Source: Amphirosellinia nigrospora (Eukaryota > Ascomycota > Sordariomycetes > Xylariales > Xylariaceae). Taken from it: DNA of 64,000 nucleotides. The notes under the pieces were generated by a model. The model saw only the letters and a list, made by a program, of their open reading frames with translations, was not told the DNA's origin and did no database searches. Made by a program: the position numbers and the translations under genes. Numbering within the stretch: position 1 is the first letter of the stretch; each line of letters opens with the position of its first letter. Location of the stretch: NCBI GenBank assembly GCA_004123355.1, contig SCHM01000002.1, positions 7,165,569 to 7,229,568 on the forward strand. The letters run 5' to 3'. Positions 23,035 to 34,730 of the stretch are shown here, one piece after another.

Positions 23035-25753
23035 ATGTCGGAAGATGAGCACGCCTCGAGACCTTCAAGGTATCGCAGCTTGCGAAAACAGGCCAGCTCT
23101 TCATCCGGCCCTCCTAACACAATAAGTGCTAGTAGTGGCAATCATGGTTCTGATCAGCAACATGGAAAGACAGCCGCGAATTCCATATCGCGATCCATGT
23201 CTCGCTATCGACGCCGCGCTGCCAGCGTTAGTGCTGACTCGGACACTCATGCAGCCCAGACAATGAACTCTGGCCTTAATAACCCTCCACCGGTTCCAGC
23301 CATCCCGCTCTCATTAAAGCCTGCTATAGCAGGTGGCCACACTGAGCACGGGGTCAAACCCTCCGCGCAGTCTCAATCACAGCGCAGCGAAATACAACGC
23401 AGGAATACAGTCCAAACGACGGGGGGAATGAGAGACGCGACAATGGCTCCAAGGTAACATATCGCAACAATCGCAGCCAAATGGTCACGTCTAGCCGAAA
23501 CATACAAAATGAGCCGATTGCGTCCCGCGACACCAGCTGGGAGGAGGAAAGGGATCGGTTACTTGAGGAGCAGAAGAGAAAGGATTTGCAAAGATTGGAG
23601 GAGGAACTCGAAAGCAGCCAGAGAGTCAAGGCCAAAGCGCTCAAGCTCAGAAGCCCAGTTGTTGAGAAATTTGTGGCCCTGGCGAAGGGTCATAAGAGTA
23701 ATAAGGATGAGATGTTGCTTGCATCCCCAATGACAACTTCTGCTAGATCCAGCACCCGGAGACCTGATCAAGAACCCGCAAAACCCTGCCAGCCCATATC
23801 GAACCCGGTGGGAAGGGTGTTGTGCCCCAGAAGGATGCTCCAACGTCGGCTATTAATGCAGGAGATCGCGTAAGTAGTATATACCAGGCAATTTGTCATA
23901 AAATCTGACAGCTGACTGTGGGTACAGAGCGTGGTGGTCCGTTACCGACATCGTAACTTTAGCTTAAACGTAAACCCTGAAACTACAGCTGTTGATATCA
24001 TTACGCAGACATCGGATAAAACGACACACAACGAGGTCAACACTGAGAAGTGTCTTGTGGTTGAACAGTATGGCATACTAGGGCTCGAGCGTCGATTACG
24101 TCGTTACGAACGCATCCGGGATGTCCTGAATTCATGGGATAGCGATGCACAAAATCACCTGGCAATTGTATTGACAGATCCGCAGGAAACTCATGAAGAT
24201 TTGCATGCTAGTACGGTTATTGAGAGCGAAGATCCCCCCTCAGGATGCCAGTTTTATATGTATCACTCAAACCGCCCGGGAAATGGAATAAGAGATGGAT
24301 CACACTTCTCCAGAGCGGCCAGATTGTCTGTGCAAAGAAGCCCAATGCAAAGACGACAGATAAAGACACAGCTAGCCTATGTCATCTTTCCGACTATGAC
24401 ATTTACACACCCACCGAGTCACAAATGAGGAGGCATATAAACCGCCCAAGCGCTTCTGTTTTGCGATTAAATCTCAGCACAAGACAACACTCTTCCTGAA
24501 CACAGACAATTATGTGCAGTATTTCAGTACCGAGGATCCCTCAGTAGCTCGCGAGTTTAAGCAGAAAGCCCATGGCTGGCGGAGTTGGTATTTAGTTGGC
24601 CGTAATCCTGAAGCCCGAAAAAAGCAAACCGGCGCGAGGGCAAGAACAGACAATGACACTGCTCCAGGATCGCCTCCTACTAAATATACGCCACCACACA
24701 AGTCAGACAACATAGCTGCTGCGGATGGACAGCGCTTGCCACTATCTATCGACGAATCAATCCATTCTGATGCGCAATTCGAGCCGTTGATTGACATGAA
24801 ACGCTTTGATAGGCGGTTGTCACAAGCCGGCAGAGAATTTCCAACACAATCAGACCCTTCATCAAAACCAGTCTCCGACCAGAAAATACGCCGTCGCCTT
24901 TCTAAAAGGGAAAAACCTGGTAGCAAACATGCCCCGCCTTCAAACAAGAAAGTGAGGAGGGTTTTACTGGCGGTTTACTTGGAGAAGAATACGATAATCG
25001 AAAGCAGGTGCTCGCCAACTTGGAAGAAAAAAAGAAACGACCTCAGGAGTTAACGTTCACTGACGGACCGTCGCTACTTAACGGTCAGCAAGACTCAGAA
25101 TCGGCAACGGAGAAGCCTCAATCACCCTCATGGTTTCCTTCTGCACAAGAACACACCGCCAAGCAGCGCACTGATCATCAGACTACCACCATCCGGCCTC
25201 CGACTTCGGGCAATGTTACCAGTGGGCGCCATCTTTCTCTAAATGCAGCAACTCACCGACCAACCGGACTTGTTTCATCAACTACTCGGTCAACTCCCCA
25301 ACACCCTTCACAGTATACGCACCCACGCACTCACGCGCAACCTCACCCTAATCCTCTTGGATCACAACCTACTGGTTTACCCCATTCTGACCGGAATGCA
25401 CCTTCTAAGCCCTAGTTGATCTCACGCCCACGTTTCAGGAACCGCCCCAATGGTCAAAGGATAAGAGAGGTCATGGAGTCAAACCACCAGAAGGTATCGG
25501 CCACCTCGTCGACTTTATCACTGGTGGAAATGGGACCGATAGCACCTCTAATCGTAGTGTAATACGTCGGCCAACCACGTCAGGGTCCGCCCCGCTAGGG
25601 CGAACGCGAAGTATGAGCGCAGCGACATCGTCCGCGAGACCGTTGTTACATGATATACCGCCTATGCCCCCCTTACCATCACGATCCGTCCTCGAGAGCG
25701 ATTCCAGTGGTAGCAAGTTGGCCAGTGCGCCAATCGCCCGCGACGGCAGGTAG
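23035..25753 (+). CDS. Ras-association plus PH-domain protein, frame-interrupted
   Basis: Probable Ras-family effector or membrane adaptor of the fungal RA-PH type, distantly like RIAM/lamellipodin. The order is a basic Ser-rich N-terminus (MSEDEHASRPSRYRSLRKQ), a coiled-coil segment (WEEERDRLLEEQKRKDLQRL), a Ras-association-like domain (VVRYRHRNFSLNVNPETTAV), a PH domain (RPGKWNKRWITLLQSGQIVC ... KRFCFAIKSQHKTTLFL ... YVQYFSTEDPSVAREF), and a Pro/Ser-rich tail ending at the stop at 25751-25753. An intron runs from 23872 (GTAAGT) to about 23928. The coding frame shifts near 23420, 23785, 24275, 24430, 24965 and 25400. Each block is open and conserved, so the breaks look like single-base indels rather than old decay. 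Start at 23035 is the first ATG of the open block. Confidence 0.78.
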
Positions 25754-26578
25754 AGCGTCGAGAGACGGTAAGCCATAGAGAACGAGAGCAAGAGAAAGCG
25801 AGATATAGAGAGAGGGAGGCGGCTTATAATGCCGTACCTGGCCGTACGGGCACACTCAAGGTCGTTTGATCTCGAGCCATCAGCACAGCAGCCTGATTGG
25901 CTAATAATGCTAGCGAGCGACCATATCCCCAACAGCTTTATGTCAAATTGCGTTGGAGGTTGTGATCATCTGCCTAGCTATAAAACCTCTACTCGTCTTT
26001 CACGGATGGGGCGTTACTGCGTTTTCGGGCAGTCGGGTGTATCTTGTTCAACCCGATTTCGAAATGGTTTCATAATCACTCAATCTTGCACGATATAACG
26101 ATAATAACGACAAAACTTCGGCCGCCAAAATTTATTGGATCATTTATTATTCCTTTTGTGTATTAACATTCTTGTATATGGATTTATAGATGTCGGGCAC
26201 GGCCGGTGAGCGATGTGGGGGACTTCTGCGATTCCGGGGAAAGAGTTAGCGTTTTGTTGATGTACCTACCTTATGTTTGATACCTTGATTTTATGTTTTT
26301 TTTCATTAGTTACGATATGGCGATACATTTTAGGACATTGAACTTAGTTGATTAGCCGAGGAACTTCTTCTACTATGAGTCTGTCTTGGGTTTTGTCAAC
26401 TTGATAGGGCGAATACTTGGGCGACCCTACTGTCACTGTACAAATATGATCGGCAGAGTTGTATTTCATGTCAAATGTTAAATCGAAACCTTGTATACAC
26501 AATAATCCATTCGCTCTATCTTTCGTCTACCAAGACTTGAACCACTCATTAACTAGCGACTACTTCAGGTCTTAAATA
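25754..26578. other. Intergenic region, convergent 3' ends
   Basis: It separates the ends of the RA-PH gene and the minus-strand membrane-protein gene. It includes a purine-rich GAGA stretch at about 25780-25820. I see no gene. Confidence 0.45.
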
Positions 26579-27738
26579 TCAGGGTAATGACGGGCGACGA
26601 GTATTGGTCTTCGGCTCTACCTCGTCAGTATCCGGCTTGTCAGCATGATCACGCTTATCCTTCTCGTCATCAACCGGGGCGGGCTCGGCGGCATCAGATT
26701 TCTGCGTCTCGGGCTCATCCTCCACTTGTTGCCGCCGCCGCCTGCTCCGTACCAGACGCCAAATTAGCGCCACGACAAGCATCACTCCGACGACGGCGCC
26801 GATGACAATCCCCGCAGTAGCACCACCGGTCAGCTTCTTAGACTTGGAACTGCCGCTGTGGTGCGACGATGCCTTTGTTGTGGTAGTTTTTGCTCCGGCT
26901 TGTGTTTGGGACTTGGTGGACTTGGTCTGTTCATCTCGTAAGTGCTCGTCCATTCGTTTACGGAACGATGGGGAAGGGACATGGAAGCTCAGGTATATTT
27001 GAACTCGAATAATATAAACCTGGTAGAAAACGGAAGCGGGTAATACTCACGGTTTTTGATTTTGTTTTTGATTTTGAGGTGCTCGACGCGAAATCCGTCG
27101 ATTGGAACCCGACTTGTACCTGGTACGCATTCACGCCACCGACGACGCCCGTGTATGTTGCGAGCGCCGTTCGCCCACCCGACACCTGGCTAACGGTCCA
27201 CGCCGTCGTAGTCGCCGAGGTCTGTGGACGACGCAGCCGAGCGTCTGTTCCCAGTCAGCAGACGCTTTCGTCTGGCATACGAACTCCGATTGTCTAGTCC
27301 CGTTAACGCCGTGTTAGTTAGCAGTTTCAGCTCACGGAGTTAAAGATATCCCCCAGCATGAGAAGTATCCCAGCAGCAAATGTGATGTGCCCGGCTTTCG
27401 GACGCTGCTGTCTGTTGATGAAAGCTAATTACGTACGTGGGACAACATCTCAGGACCGTCTCCGTCGTCGTTCCCGCAGAGTTGAACGATTCACACGCCG
27501 ACGTGAAGCCCGTCGGGCAGCGCGCCGGGGAGTAGTACTGCTTTGGATCCGCGGTGTACGAACTAGGGTAGCAGCTCGTCTGCTCGATTGGGCCCTGGAG
27601 CAAGTAGAACAGGCCCTCGGACGAGGTGTAGTACTTGTAGACGTCGTCTAGATCTTTCGAGCAATCCGAGTTCACCGCGAAGTTGGTCGGAAGCGGCCCC
27701 AGGTTGGTCAGCGCTACGGTCGTACTTCTGTCGCCCAT
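26579..27738 (-). CDS. Cys-rich single-pass membrane protein
   Basis: Unknown function; of the kind common in filamentous fungi, with a Cys-rich outer domain, a Ser/Thr stalk, one membrane helix and a charged tail. Exon 1 is 27738-27437. It joins at 27293 to give CCPTQSEFVCQTKASADWEQ, so Cys pairs span the intron. A second intron lies before the ACCAAGTCC segment near 26900. The membrane helix is GGATAGIVIGAVVGVMLVVA, followed by WRLVRSRRRRQQ and an acidic tail. There is no clear signal peptide at MGDRSTTVALTNLG. One frame change occurs near 27220, between the Cys-rich domain and the TTSATTTAWTVSQVSGG segment. The architecture resembles sensor-like or wall-associated proteins, but this is not evidence of function. 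Confidence 0.7.
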
Positions 27739-28997
27739 ATTTCCAACTCTTAAGATCGCCGAGGAAAGACTGGTAGACTTAGGTTATTTAGCGTTAATGG
27801 AATTATGAACACTGTGGGATGCTACGAAGAAAGGAGAAGATAGTGATGAGAAAAGACCACACGGGCCTAGGCTATATACGACGAAGTACTCTTTGAGCTT
27901 TATTTCTAGATATTGAGGGTTCAGCCTTACGAACTCCCCTTGCTTGGAATTTGGGGTATTACAATCAAATTGTATAAACTTATAGTAGTATCGTGCCACA
28001 CCTCTGCGTTCGACCCCCTGCATGCTGGAATGGCAGACCCCTTGCCTAATTGAAAAAGGTGCCGTATGTTTACCTATCATAGCCTATCTCGCTTCTTCGA
28101 ACAGTTCAGCTTGTCTTGGTAAAGAGTCCTAGGGAAATTACCCCATGTTTCTCAAGACTCCCCAAAGCCATCAACCCAACAAAACACCCATAGCCGCATT
28201 CATTGTATGCCTCTTTTAATCTCGATCTAGCACCTGGCTAGAAATACTGTAAGCTGCTCATCAGAGAATCATGTGCTTTAGAAGAACAATCGAACCCCCA
28301 AACTTAAAGAGTTGACCACGGCACAGGCCGTAGCTTGGCGGTCTCAGCCGCAGTGGGTTTGGAGTCCTCTGACTTGCGGACTAATCTCCACCCATCACGA
28401 CAATGGGACATGGGAAAGTAAAACATATGCAGGGCATCAGTACTCAAGACGTGCATACCAAGATTATCCACGTGTCGTCGCACGTCGTCCTGTAGACAGC
28501 AGGCGTTGCATACATGTATGCAGGGAGTTCGCGTCAAGCCACTCCTGATTGTTATATTACAACCTCGATTACCCAATAGCTCGTACACACAACTACCGAT
28601 ATCTTCACAGCCACACACAGCCTGTGAGCTTGGAGAAGTGCAGTAGTTGTTGGTTGTGATACATCAACATTGCAAAAGTGCGTCTTCTCGCTATTGTGGG
28701 GTTTCACATAGCCTCTCAACGCTTCACGTGGAGGCCTCGTGATTATTGGTCTTGTCCTAAGCTCCAAAGGCCGCAAGTGGTCTAGTCGTTAAGGGATCGA
28801 CTAAAGGGTAGAATGGAAAAGTTTAAGAGAGGCTGGCAAACTGTTTATTCTTCTCCTCAATACCTAGTACGCAATACCGCGGGTTGTCTATGTCACTAGA
28901 GCTCCTACTGTTCTGATTTGCACGACTTATGTGAGGTGTCAATTGGCTGCGCAGGCTTAAGCCACAGTGTGTAACGTCCTTCGAAGGATATTCCGCC
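27739..28997. other. Intergenic region
   Basis: About 1.26 kb without a supported gene. A tRNA-like GCAAGTGGTCTAGTCGTTAAG at 28765-28786 lacks the rest of a cloverleaf. The left end should carry the promoter of the membrane-protein gene. Confidence 0.5.
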
Positions 28998-30148
28998 TTA
29001 CTTCCTAAAAGCACGAACTTGCCACCGCCACCACGCGACGAAATCTTGCGTTGAGACATCGACGCCTATCTGCTTCAAAGCTGCCGTACTAAGATGACAG
29101 TCATAGGGCCTTTGAACTGCGGCATTCGGATCATTCCCCTCGGTATTGGGCTCGATGGATGTGATTGGTAAACCCATGATCTCGCTAAAAGTCTGACAGA
29201 TCTCATATTTCGTGAACTTGTCTTCGGAAGAGAACTGGAGGACCCGCGGGAGCTTAGCGCGGTCTTGGGCACCGAGATACTTTGCGGCTACATCTTTAGA
29301 GACGTCAGTAGATGCAGGAATAATAATTAGGAGCTGGCAGCCAAATACCGTGACACACTCGCCCTACGTCCTCTGTGTTCGTCGGATACCGAAGTGCCCA
29401 GTGATCCATATTGATCTTGACGTCAGGCTCTTGGGCCTTCCAGACACTATCCATGAGGACATTGACCGCGCTCTCAGCAGGCACTTCCGCGTCGCCGTAG
29501 AGGACCGGAACCCTAAGCACAACGCCAAGCCCGGGTTTGCTCTCGGTATCAAACACGCGCAATACAGCATGCTCACCATCTAGTTTCGTTTGTCCGTAGA
29601 GGTTCGTCGGCTGTGGAGTCGCATCTGCTTCATATGGAGCATCGCCTGGCTTCCCGGGGAAGACGTAATCAGTCGAGATGTAGATGAGGAGGATGTCGCG
29701 CATGGCGCAGAGGGAGGCAAGGTTCTCAGTAGCCGTGACATTTAGAGCTCGCGTGCCTTCGGGGTCTTTGTCGCACTTGTCCGGGAATCGATTCGCGCGC
29801 CTAAGCACCCAGCCGATATTAGCTATGCGCGGTTCACGGGGTGCTACGCATTTCGGTGGTGGTCATTCTCACAATGAATAACAACGTTTGGCCTGGCGTA
29901 GCTGAATTAGCTTGTCGAATTCCAACTATCGCATCGCGTGCGTGAATGGGAGATGCGACGAACTCGACTCTGCCTATCGCGGCCTCAATCTCATCTCGCC
30001 TGGCCAAGTCGACCTTGAGTATTGCTGAACCGTCTGCGCGAGAATGTCCCGTGCCTTTCACATCCCAATCTGCCCTCTCAAAGGCCTTCACGACCTGTCT
30101 GCCAAGCAACCCGGTTGCGCCGGTGACAAGTGCCTTCTTCGTCGACAT
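28998..30148 (-). CDS. RmlD/MAT2B-like NAD(P)-binding reductase
   Basis: Extended short-chain dehydrogenase of the RmlD (dTDP-4-dehydrorhamnose reductase) superfamily. It is most similar in flavour to the beta regulatory subunit of methionine adenosyltransferase. The N-terminus MSTKKALVTGATGLLGRQVV holds the GxxGxxG Rossmann motif. Next come RVEPNVVIHC across a first intron (about 29963-29893), then ANRFPDKCDKDPEGTRALNV, IYISTDYVFPGK and the active-site-type Y in NLYGQTKLDGE. The last exon starts at 29293 (DVAAKYLGAQDRAK) after an intron from 29348 to 29294 and ends QVRAFRK at 28998. The second intron, between IHC and ANRF, does not join in frame with any good donor/acceptor pair. A one-base indel near 29810-29870 is likely. 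Catalytic role versus regulatory-subunit role cannot be told from sequence. Confidence 0.82.
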
Positions 30149-30502
30149 GTCTTAGTGCCAATAGCCTGTAAGCATAGGGCTAGCGGCAGCTGAAATATTG
30201 TAGATGGGAAAAAGAGGTTTCTGCCTAGGTCGAACTTGTGACGTACGAAGACAAGGAGGGGTGTCCAACCCGGCTGGTGGGGTTGCACCGGGCTAGCGTG
30301 GAACACCGCAAAAGCCGGTGCCTAGTAGGTAGCCAAGGCCTGTAGATCGGGGGAGCTACTGTTTCAGCCCCTCCCCTAATGGCTGCCGTTACCGAACGAA
30401 TCCGTGCATCGCAACAACGAGCTAAACAGGTATCTATATAGAAAAAAGAGCGAGCCGAGACTTTAGACTTTTTTTTCATATCTTATTCATTCATTCATTC
30501 AT
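30149..30502. other. Short intergenic region
   Basis: It separates two minus-strand genes: the RmlD/MAT2B-like start at 30148 and the Aim6-like stop at 30503. It should contain the promoter of the former. A TTCA repeat sits next to the right edge. Confidence 0.4.
30481..30501. repeat. ATTC tetranucleotide repeat
   Basis: Five tandem copies of a four-base unit (TCAT/ATTC) just downstream of the Aim6-like stop codon. Confidence 0.7.
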
Positions 30503-31716
30503 CTACCATCGTTTTCTCGTAGCCGCTCTCAGATCATCCACATTCAAGATGTCGGCACCTTCGGCGACCAGGGTGCGCCAGATCCTATTTCTTAGGCTCA
30601 CTGGCCATGCTGGCGTGTTCCAATACCTGACCTTCAGTCCTCTCTTGTGTGCACCCTTTATCTGTCCCCGGATGAGGCGAAGTTGCTTGTCATCGAGGCT
30701 GGACCAGACGGATCCTATGGATCGCCTGAAATTGACACTAGCATAGAACGAATTGGTGTCGTTGTAGACGAATGGCTTGCTTTCGTCGACCGTGTCGGGG
30801 ATGTCTGGATCTTCGTAAAATTCGCCCAATGGGGCGTCGAAAAAAATGTCTCGATACGTCGAGTTCTGCGTGAGCATGTCGAATGGCGTGCGGCCAGTTC
30901 CCACAACCGTGACTTGGCGCTTATAGACAACGCCGTCTTCCACATATGACAGCCAGTTTCCGGCTCGAAGGGGCTCTAGTTGAGCCTCAACCTGCGCGAA
31001 CGTTTCGACTCCATCCGTCTTCAGGTCAACTAAAAGGACGATGGTTTGGTCGGGGTCGGTGTCATATACGCCGCGACGAGTTTCGTTATATAAAGGGGTT
31101 TGAGGGTTGTTTTGGGTTAAAATCTCCAGGATGGGGTTGACGTAGAGAGATTGAAAAGTGCGGTACGGCGTTAAAGCCGCTCTGTCATGTCCAACGTAAA
31201 GTTCCGAGTCATTGTCGAATAACCACACATCTGCCTCGACTCCGGTACAACCCGCGTGGAGAGCAGAGAAAACTGGGACTTTGCGCCAATAGTCGTTATG
31301 TGAGTGACATGGCACAGGTATCACGTCGCGGAGGAAATCGGTAGGGTACCAGGCCAACGTCTCTGTTCCGGTACCGGGTCGACCCCAATCCGCGAATATG
31401 AGGTCGGGGTCATCTTCTATACCCCAAACACTCCTTGCAATGGATAGCGCTATACTTGTAAGTAATAAAGCAGCTCTGGGATTATCTAGTTAGCCAAAAA
31501 GAACAGCATATCGCCCGGAGACTCAGGCACTCACAGTATTGTTGAGGCCCATAATGTGCTGCATGAAAGATATTTAGTAAGATGACTGCTACTCCGTGGT
31601 ATCCGAAAAGCTCTTTCTTCTGCCTTCTCCAGTTCCTTGGCCGCAAGAAATGGATCATAACAATCGTCCGGTTCGTCAATGGTTGGACGATTCCGACTTC
31701 TCCTTAGAAACCACAT
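30503..31716 (-). CDS. AIM6: Aim6-like PLC-type phosphodiesterase-fold protein
   Basis: Homologue of yeast altered-inheritance-of-mitochondria protein 6, a member of the glycerophosphodiester phosphodiesterase/PLC-like TIM-barrel group whose activity is unproven. Exon 2 (31485-30503) opens with a hydrophobic segment (NPRAALLLTSIALSIARSVW). It then carries the His-rich motif PVPCHSHNDYWRKVPVF, GVEADVWLF, ELYVGHDRAAL and a C-terminal DILNVDDLRAA. Exon 1 runs 31716-31535; its intron (GTGAGT ... CTAG) joins QQYYNPRAA in phase 1. Within exon 1 the frame changes between KAEERAF and FGYHGVAVILLNIFHAA at a CTTTT run near 31605, a probable indel. The N-terminal hydrophobic stretches suggest a membrane anchor. 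Confidence 0.85.
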
Positions 31717-33264
31717 CTTTTTTAAAAGTCGTAAAGTTTACAGTACAATGGTAGTGTAGGCGGTAACCAGACAGAGATGTATCGGGTATATGGAAAGTTG
31801 GATCTTCACTCGGGCCAGACGGTCTACGATTACTCTTGAGCGGCCGTAAGCATTTATAATAACGAGGAGTCGGGCGGAAGATATATGTTTAGATAGGTGA
31901 GATGATCCTTTTGAGCGGCGTAACTCACGGTATATTCAAATTACGAGAGTAAAGAGTAAAGTAGGGGTTGGCGTGTTTTTTTTGCCAGAGGGGTTCGGAA
32001 GGGATGGTTAGGGAGTGAAGGGAGATTTGACCAACAAGCAAACAGTTTCGATGGGTTTGTGAGTATATATGGTAGGTCAGATTGATTTGATGCATGAACT
32101 CCATCGCGATCTCATGACCAGAGCTGGTGTTACTAATATAACAAGACACTGGTCTGGTGCTGACTCCCGAACGACCATTCCTGCGTATGTGGCATAGTTA
32201 CTATCTAAGGTACCTACTTGACAAAGACCAACAGTCGAGACCCGCGGCAGCAAGGCACCCTTATCATCAGCGCTGATCGGCACCGGCACTAACAGCGTGA
32301 GATGCAAGCCCGTGAAAGCCGCTGCGGCGCTTATTGGCCAGTTGCGTTGCAGAGGGTTGGGCGACCACCGTCGCAGCAGTGCTCTAGTCGTGCTCTAGCC
32401 GTGCTCTAGTCAGACCAGAGCAGACCAGAGGTCTAGATCGTGCAGACTTGGCAGGTCCCTGCAGGAGCAGCTTGACAGATCACTTGGTGGATCTCAATCA
32501 CGTCAATCACCGTCAGCAACACGAACACGCTGCCCTTTCGAGCGGATGCGGCTATTACCCGGAGTCGGCCCGCTGCTTGGCCAATTGGTCGGATGCAGGA
32601 AGGTACACTATTTGCGACCAGCCGCTTCGCAGTTTTGGGTGTGGTGCACAGATGGTGCAGGCGAGATAACAGCCCCGAAGGGCAACCTAATCCATTTAGC
32701 CATTTAGTAGGTAAGCTAGGAGCCTACACTCCTGAACTAGTGTAGAGTAGGACTTGAAATCTCAAAATATCGTTACCTAATTCTAAAGAATACAGCTGCC
32801 TACTTTTAGTGTGGTCGATCTTGAGTGTATTACAGTACAAGTACTTAGTTAACCTGTTTCAGTAAGATTGTTTGAGAACAGCATCTAAAATTAAATTCAC
32901 CAGCCGTGAATTTAGGCGAGGAAAAGCCGGCTACTGCAAGAATAATCGGGCTAATTAATGGGCTAGTGGTATTACCCACACCCCACCTACCTAATACCTA
33001 GGTAGTCAGCTCAGCTAGCATAAAGTTTGACCGCCTACCCAAATAGGTATTGTGCATCAGTTCTACCTCATGCAAATTATTCCCTGGCACTATTGATCCA
33101 TTCAAGGTTTGTTGTCAGAGTCCCAATTTTCAAACGTATCCAGGTCTGTTCAACGTAAACTTGGGTACGGCCATTTGCGCAGCAAGGAATCGGGCCAGTC
33201 GACTACATCAGACAAAACATTCGGAATCAAGGACCCACCAGCGCTCTTTATACAATTTGGCACT
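31717..33264. other. Intergenic region between divergent genes
   Basis: It separates the Aim6-like gene (-) from the basic-protein gene (+), so promoters lie at both ends. It holds a short tandem repeat at 32379-32432 and several TACCTAGGTA-type motifs near 33000. No gene is supported. Confidence 0.5.
32379..32432. repeat. GTGCTCTAGTC and AGACCAGAGC tandem units
   Basis: Three copies of GTGCTCTAG(T/C)C (32379-32411) are followed directly by two copies of AGACCAGAGC. The two units are partly reverse-complementary in their CTCT/AGAG cores, so the tract could fold. Confidence 0.65.
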
Positions 33265-34279
33265 ATGCCGCACAAACACACGCGCAGGCTGCAGGATGAA
33301 TCAACGCAAGTTACTTCCCCTTCCGTCCCAAGCTCTGGTATCTGTGCTAATTTAGTGCTTATATCAGGTTTGATTTACCTCCAACACAGATTGCCAAATC
33401 ACTACCGGTGAAGCAGCCTGGCCCCAAGGACAATGGTCAACGCGGCGCGAAGGGAAAGGAGAAGGGGACAACTGTGCAGCCAACCAGCAATCTAAAGAGG
33501 AAGCGCGCGGCCAGACCAAAGGATGATGCACCGAGGGCGTTCAAGAGGTTGATGGCTTATGCGGCGGCAAGAAGCCACGGTCTGGTCTGGATAATGGCGA
33601 TGAGCCACGAGGCGCCAAGAGCAAAAGCGAAGTGCGGCCGAGGAACCGAAGTCTACCGAAGCGAAAACGGAAACGAAATCCGCTGCTACTAACATCCCTA
33701 CCATCCGCCCTGGAGAACGCATGTCCGAATTCTCAGCCCGGGTTGACGCCGCATTGCCCTTGCGGGTCTAGTTGGCAAATCCACGAAAGGGAACAAGGAC
33801 CCCTTGGGATTGAAAGTTTGGCGGACGCATAAGGAGATAAAGATGCACAAGTTGTACGATGAGTGGCGGGAAGAAGAACGCAAGATCAAAGAAAAGCGAG
33901 AGGATGAGCTGGAGTTAGAGGCGGAGAGAGAGCTCGAAGACGAAGAGAGTGGTGTTTCCTGGAAGCTCAATCTCGAGACTCAAGGGCCCGGTAAACGCAA
34001 GAAGAGGGCTAAAGATGATGAAGATCCGTGGGACATCCTGAGAAAGAAGCGCGGAGAATCTCGCCCGGGTCTCCACGATGTCGTTCTGGCGCCGCCTGAG
34101 CTGACAGTAAAGCCGTCGAAGCAGTTATTTGTTCCGGGCACAGCAGTAAAAGTGAATAACATTCCAAAATCAGCGGCAGTCTAAAGCGGAGAGAAGAACT
34201 TCAGGCGGCCAGAAATGATATTGTTGAAGCTTATCGAAAGAGAATGGGTAAAAAGCGACCGTCCTTGCACGTGCTTTGA
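33265..34279 (+). CDS. Conserved basic fungal protein, probably nucleolar, frame-interrupted
   Basis: I recognise the conserved ascomycete pattern but not a proven function. It starts MPHKHTRRLQDEST at 33265 and an intron of about 58 bases follows. Next come FDLPPTQIAKSLPVKQPGPK, a Lys-rich stretch with NLKRKRAARPKDDAPRAFKR, KKPRSGLDNGDEPR, and NIPTIRPGERMSEFSARVDA. Then come a coiled, highly charged block (EEERKIKEKREDELELEAER), DPWDILRKKRGESRPGLHDV, and the C-terminus REELQAARNDIVEAYRKRMG to a stop at 34277. The Lys/Arg/Glu content suggests an rRNA-processing or nucleolar role, which is inference. The frame shifts about four or five times (near 33310-33360, 33565, 33640, 33765 and 34175), each block remaining open. 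Confidence 0.65.
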
Positions 34280-34730
34280 TTGGCGCAAAGTATCCAATAG
34301 CAGCCCTATTTAGTGATACCCTTAGAATAAAGCATTTGGCAGCTATGAGTTTGTAGTATTAGATAAGATGCCTACGCGTGACAAGGTGAATGACCTAAGG
34401 TATTTGAAACCCAGCAGGCCGGCATCATTGTGAAATCTACACAGTCCTTACCTTTTAGGAGCTCATTTATAAGTACCGATAGGTAGGTAATACGGTGTTG
34501 GTAAGACTCAGCATCCCAATTGTACGCAAACCTTTTTTTTAGGCACCACCCCACCTCCCCACTAGCCACTACCCACTAGCCCAGTCGAGGTTTCTTTCCT
34601 CCTACTTCCTCATCCACCTCGATTCTGCTGCGCACCGACATCACCGAAGCACCACCATTCGAGTCCTGATAGTGACAATCACAAAATCATCTTTTCCATC
34701 ATCCCCCATGCATTCAAAACCATCATCAAT
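34280..34730. other. Intergenic region upstream of TFC3
   Basis: It holds the 3' flank of the basic-protein gene and the presumed promoter of the TFC3-like gene. The stretch 34540-34720 is C/T-rich, typical of ascomycete leaders. No gene is supported. Confidence 0.45.

Noticed and set aside
28760-28800. tRNA-like 5' part (GTGGTCTAGTCGTTAAG)
   Set aside because: The following 50 bases contain no anticodon stem or T-arm.
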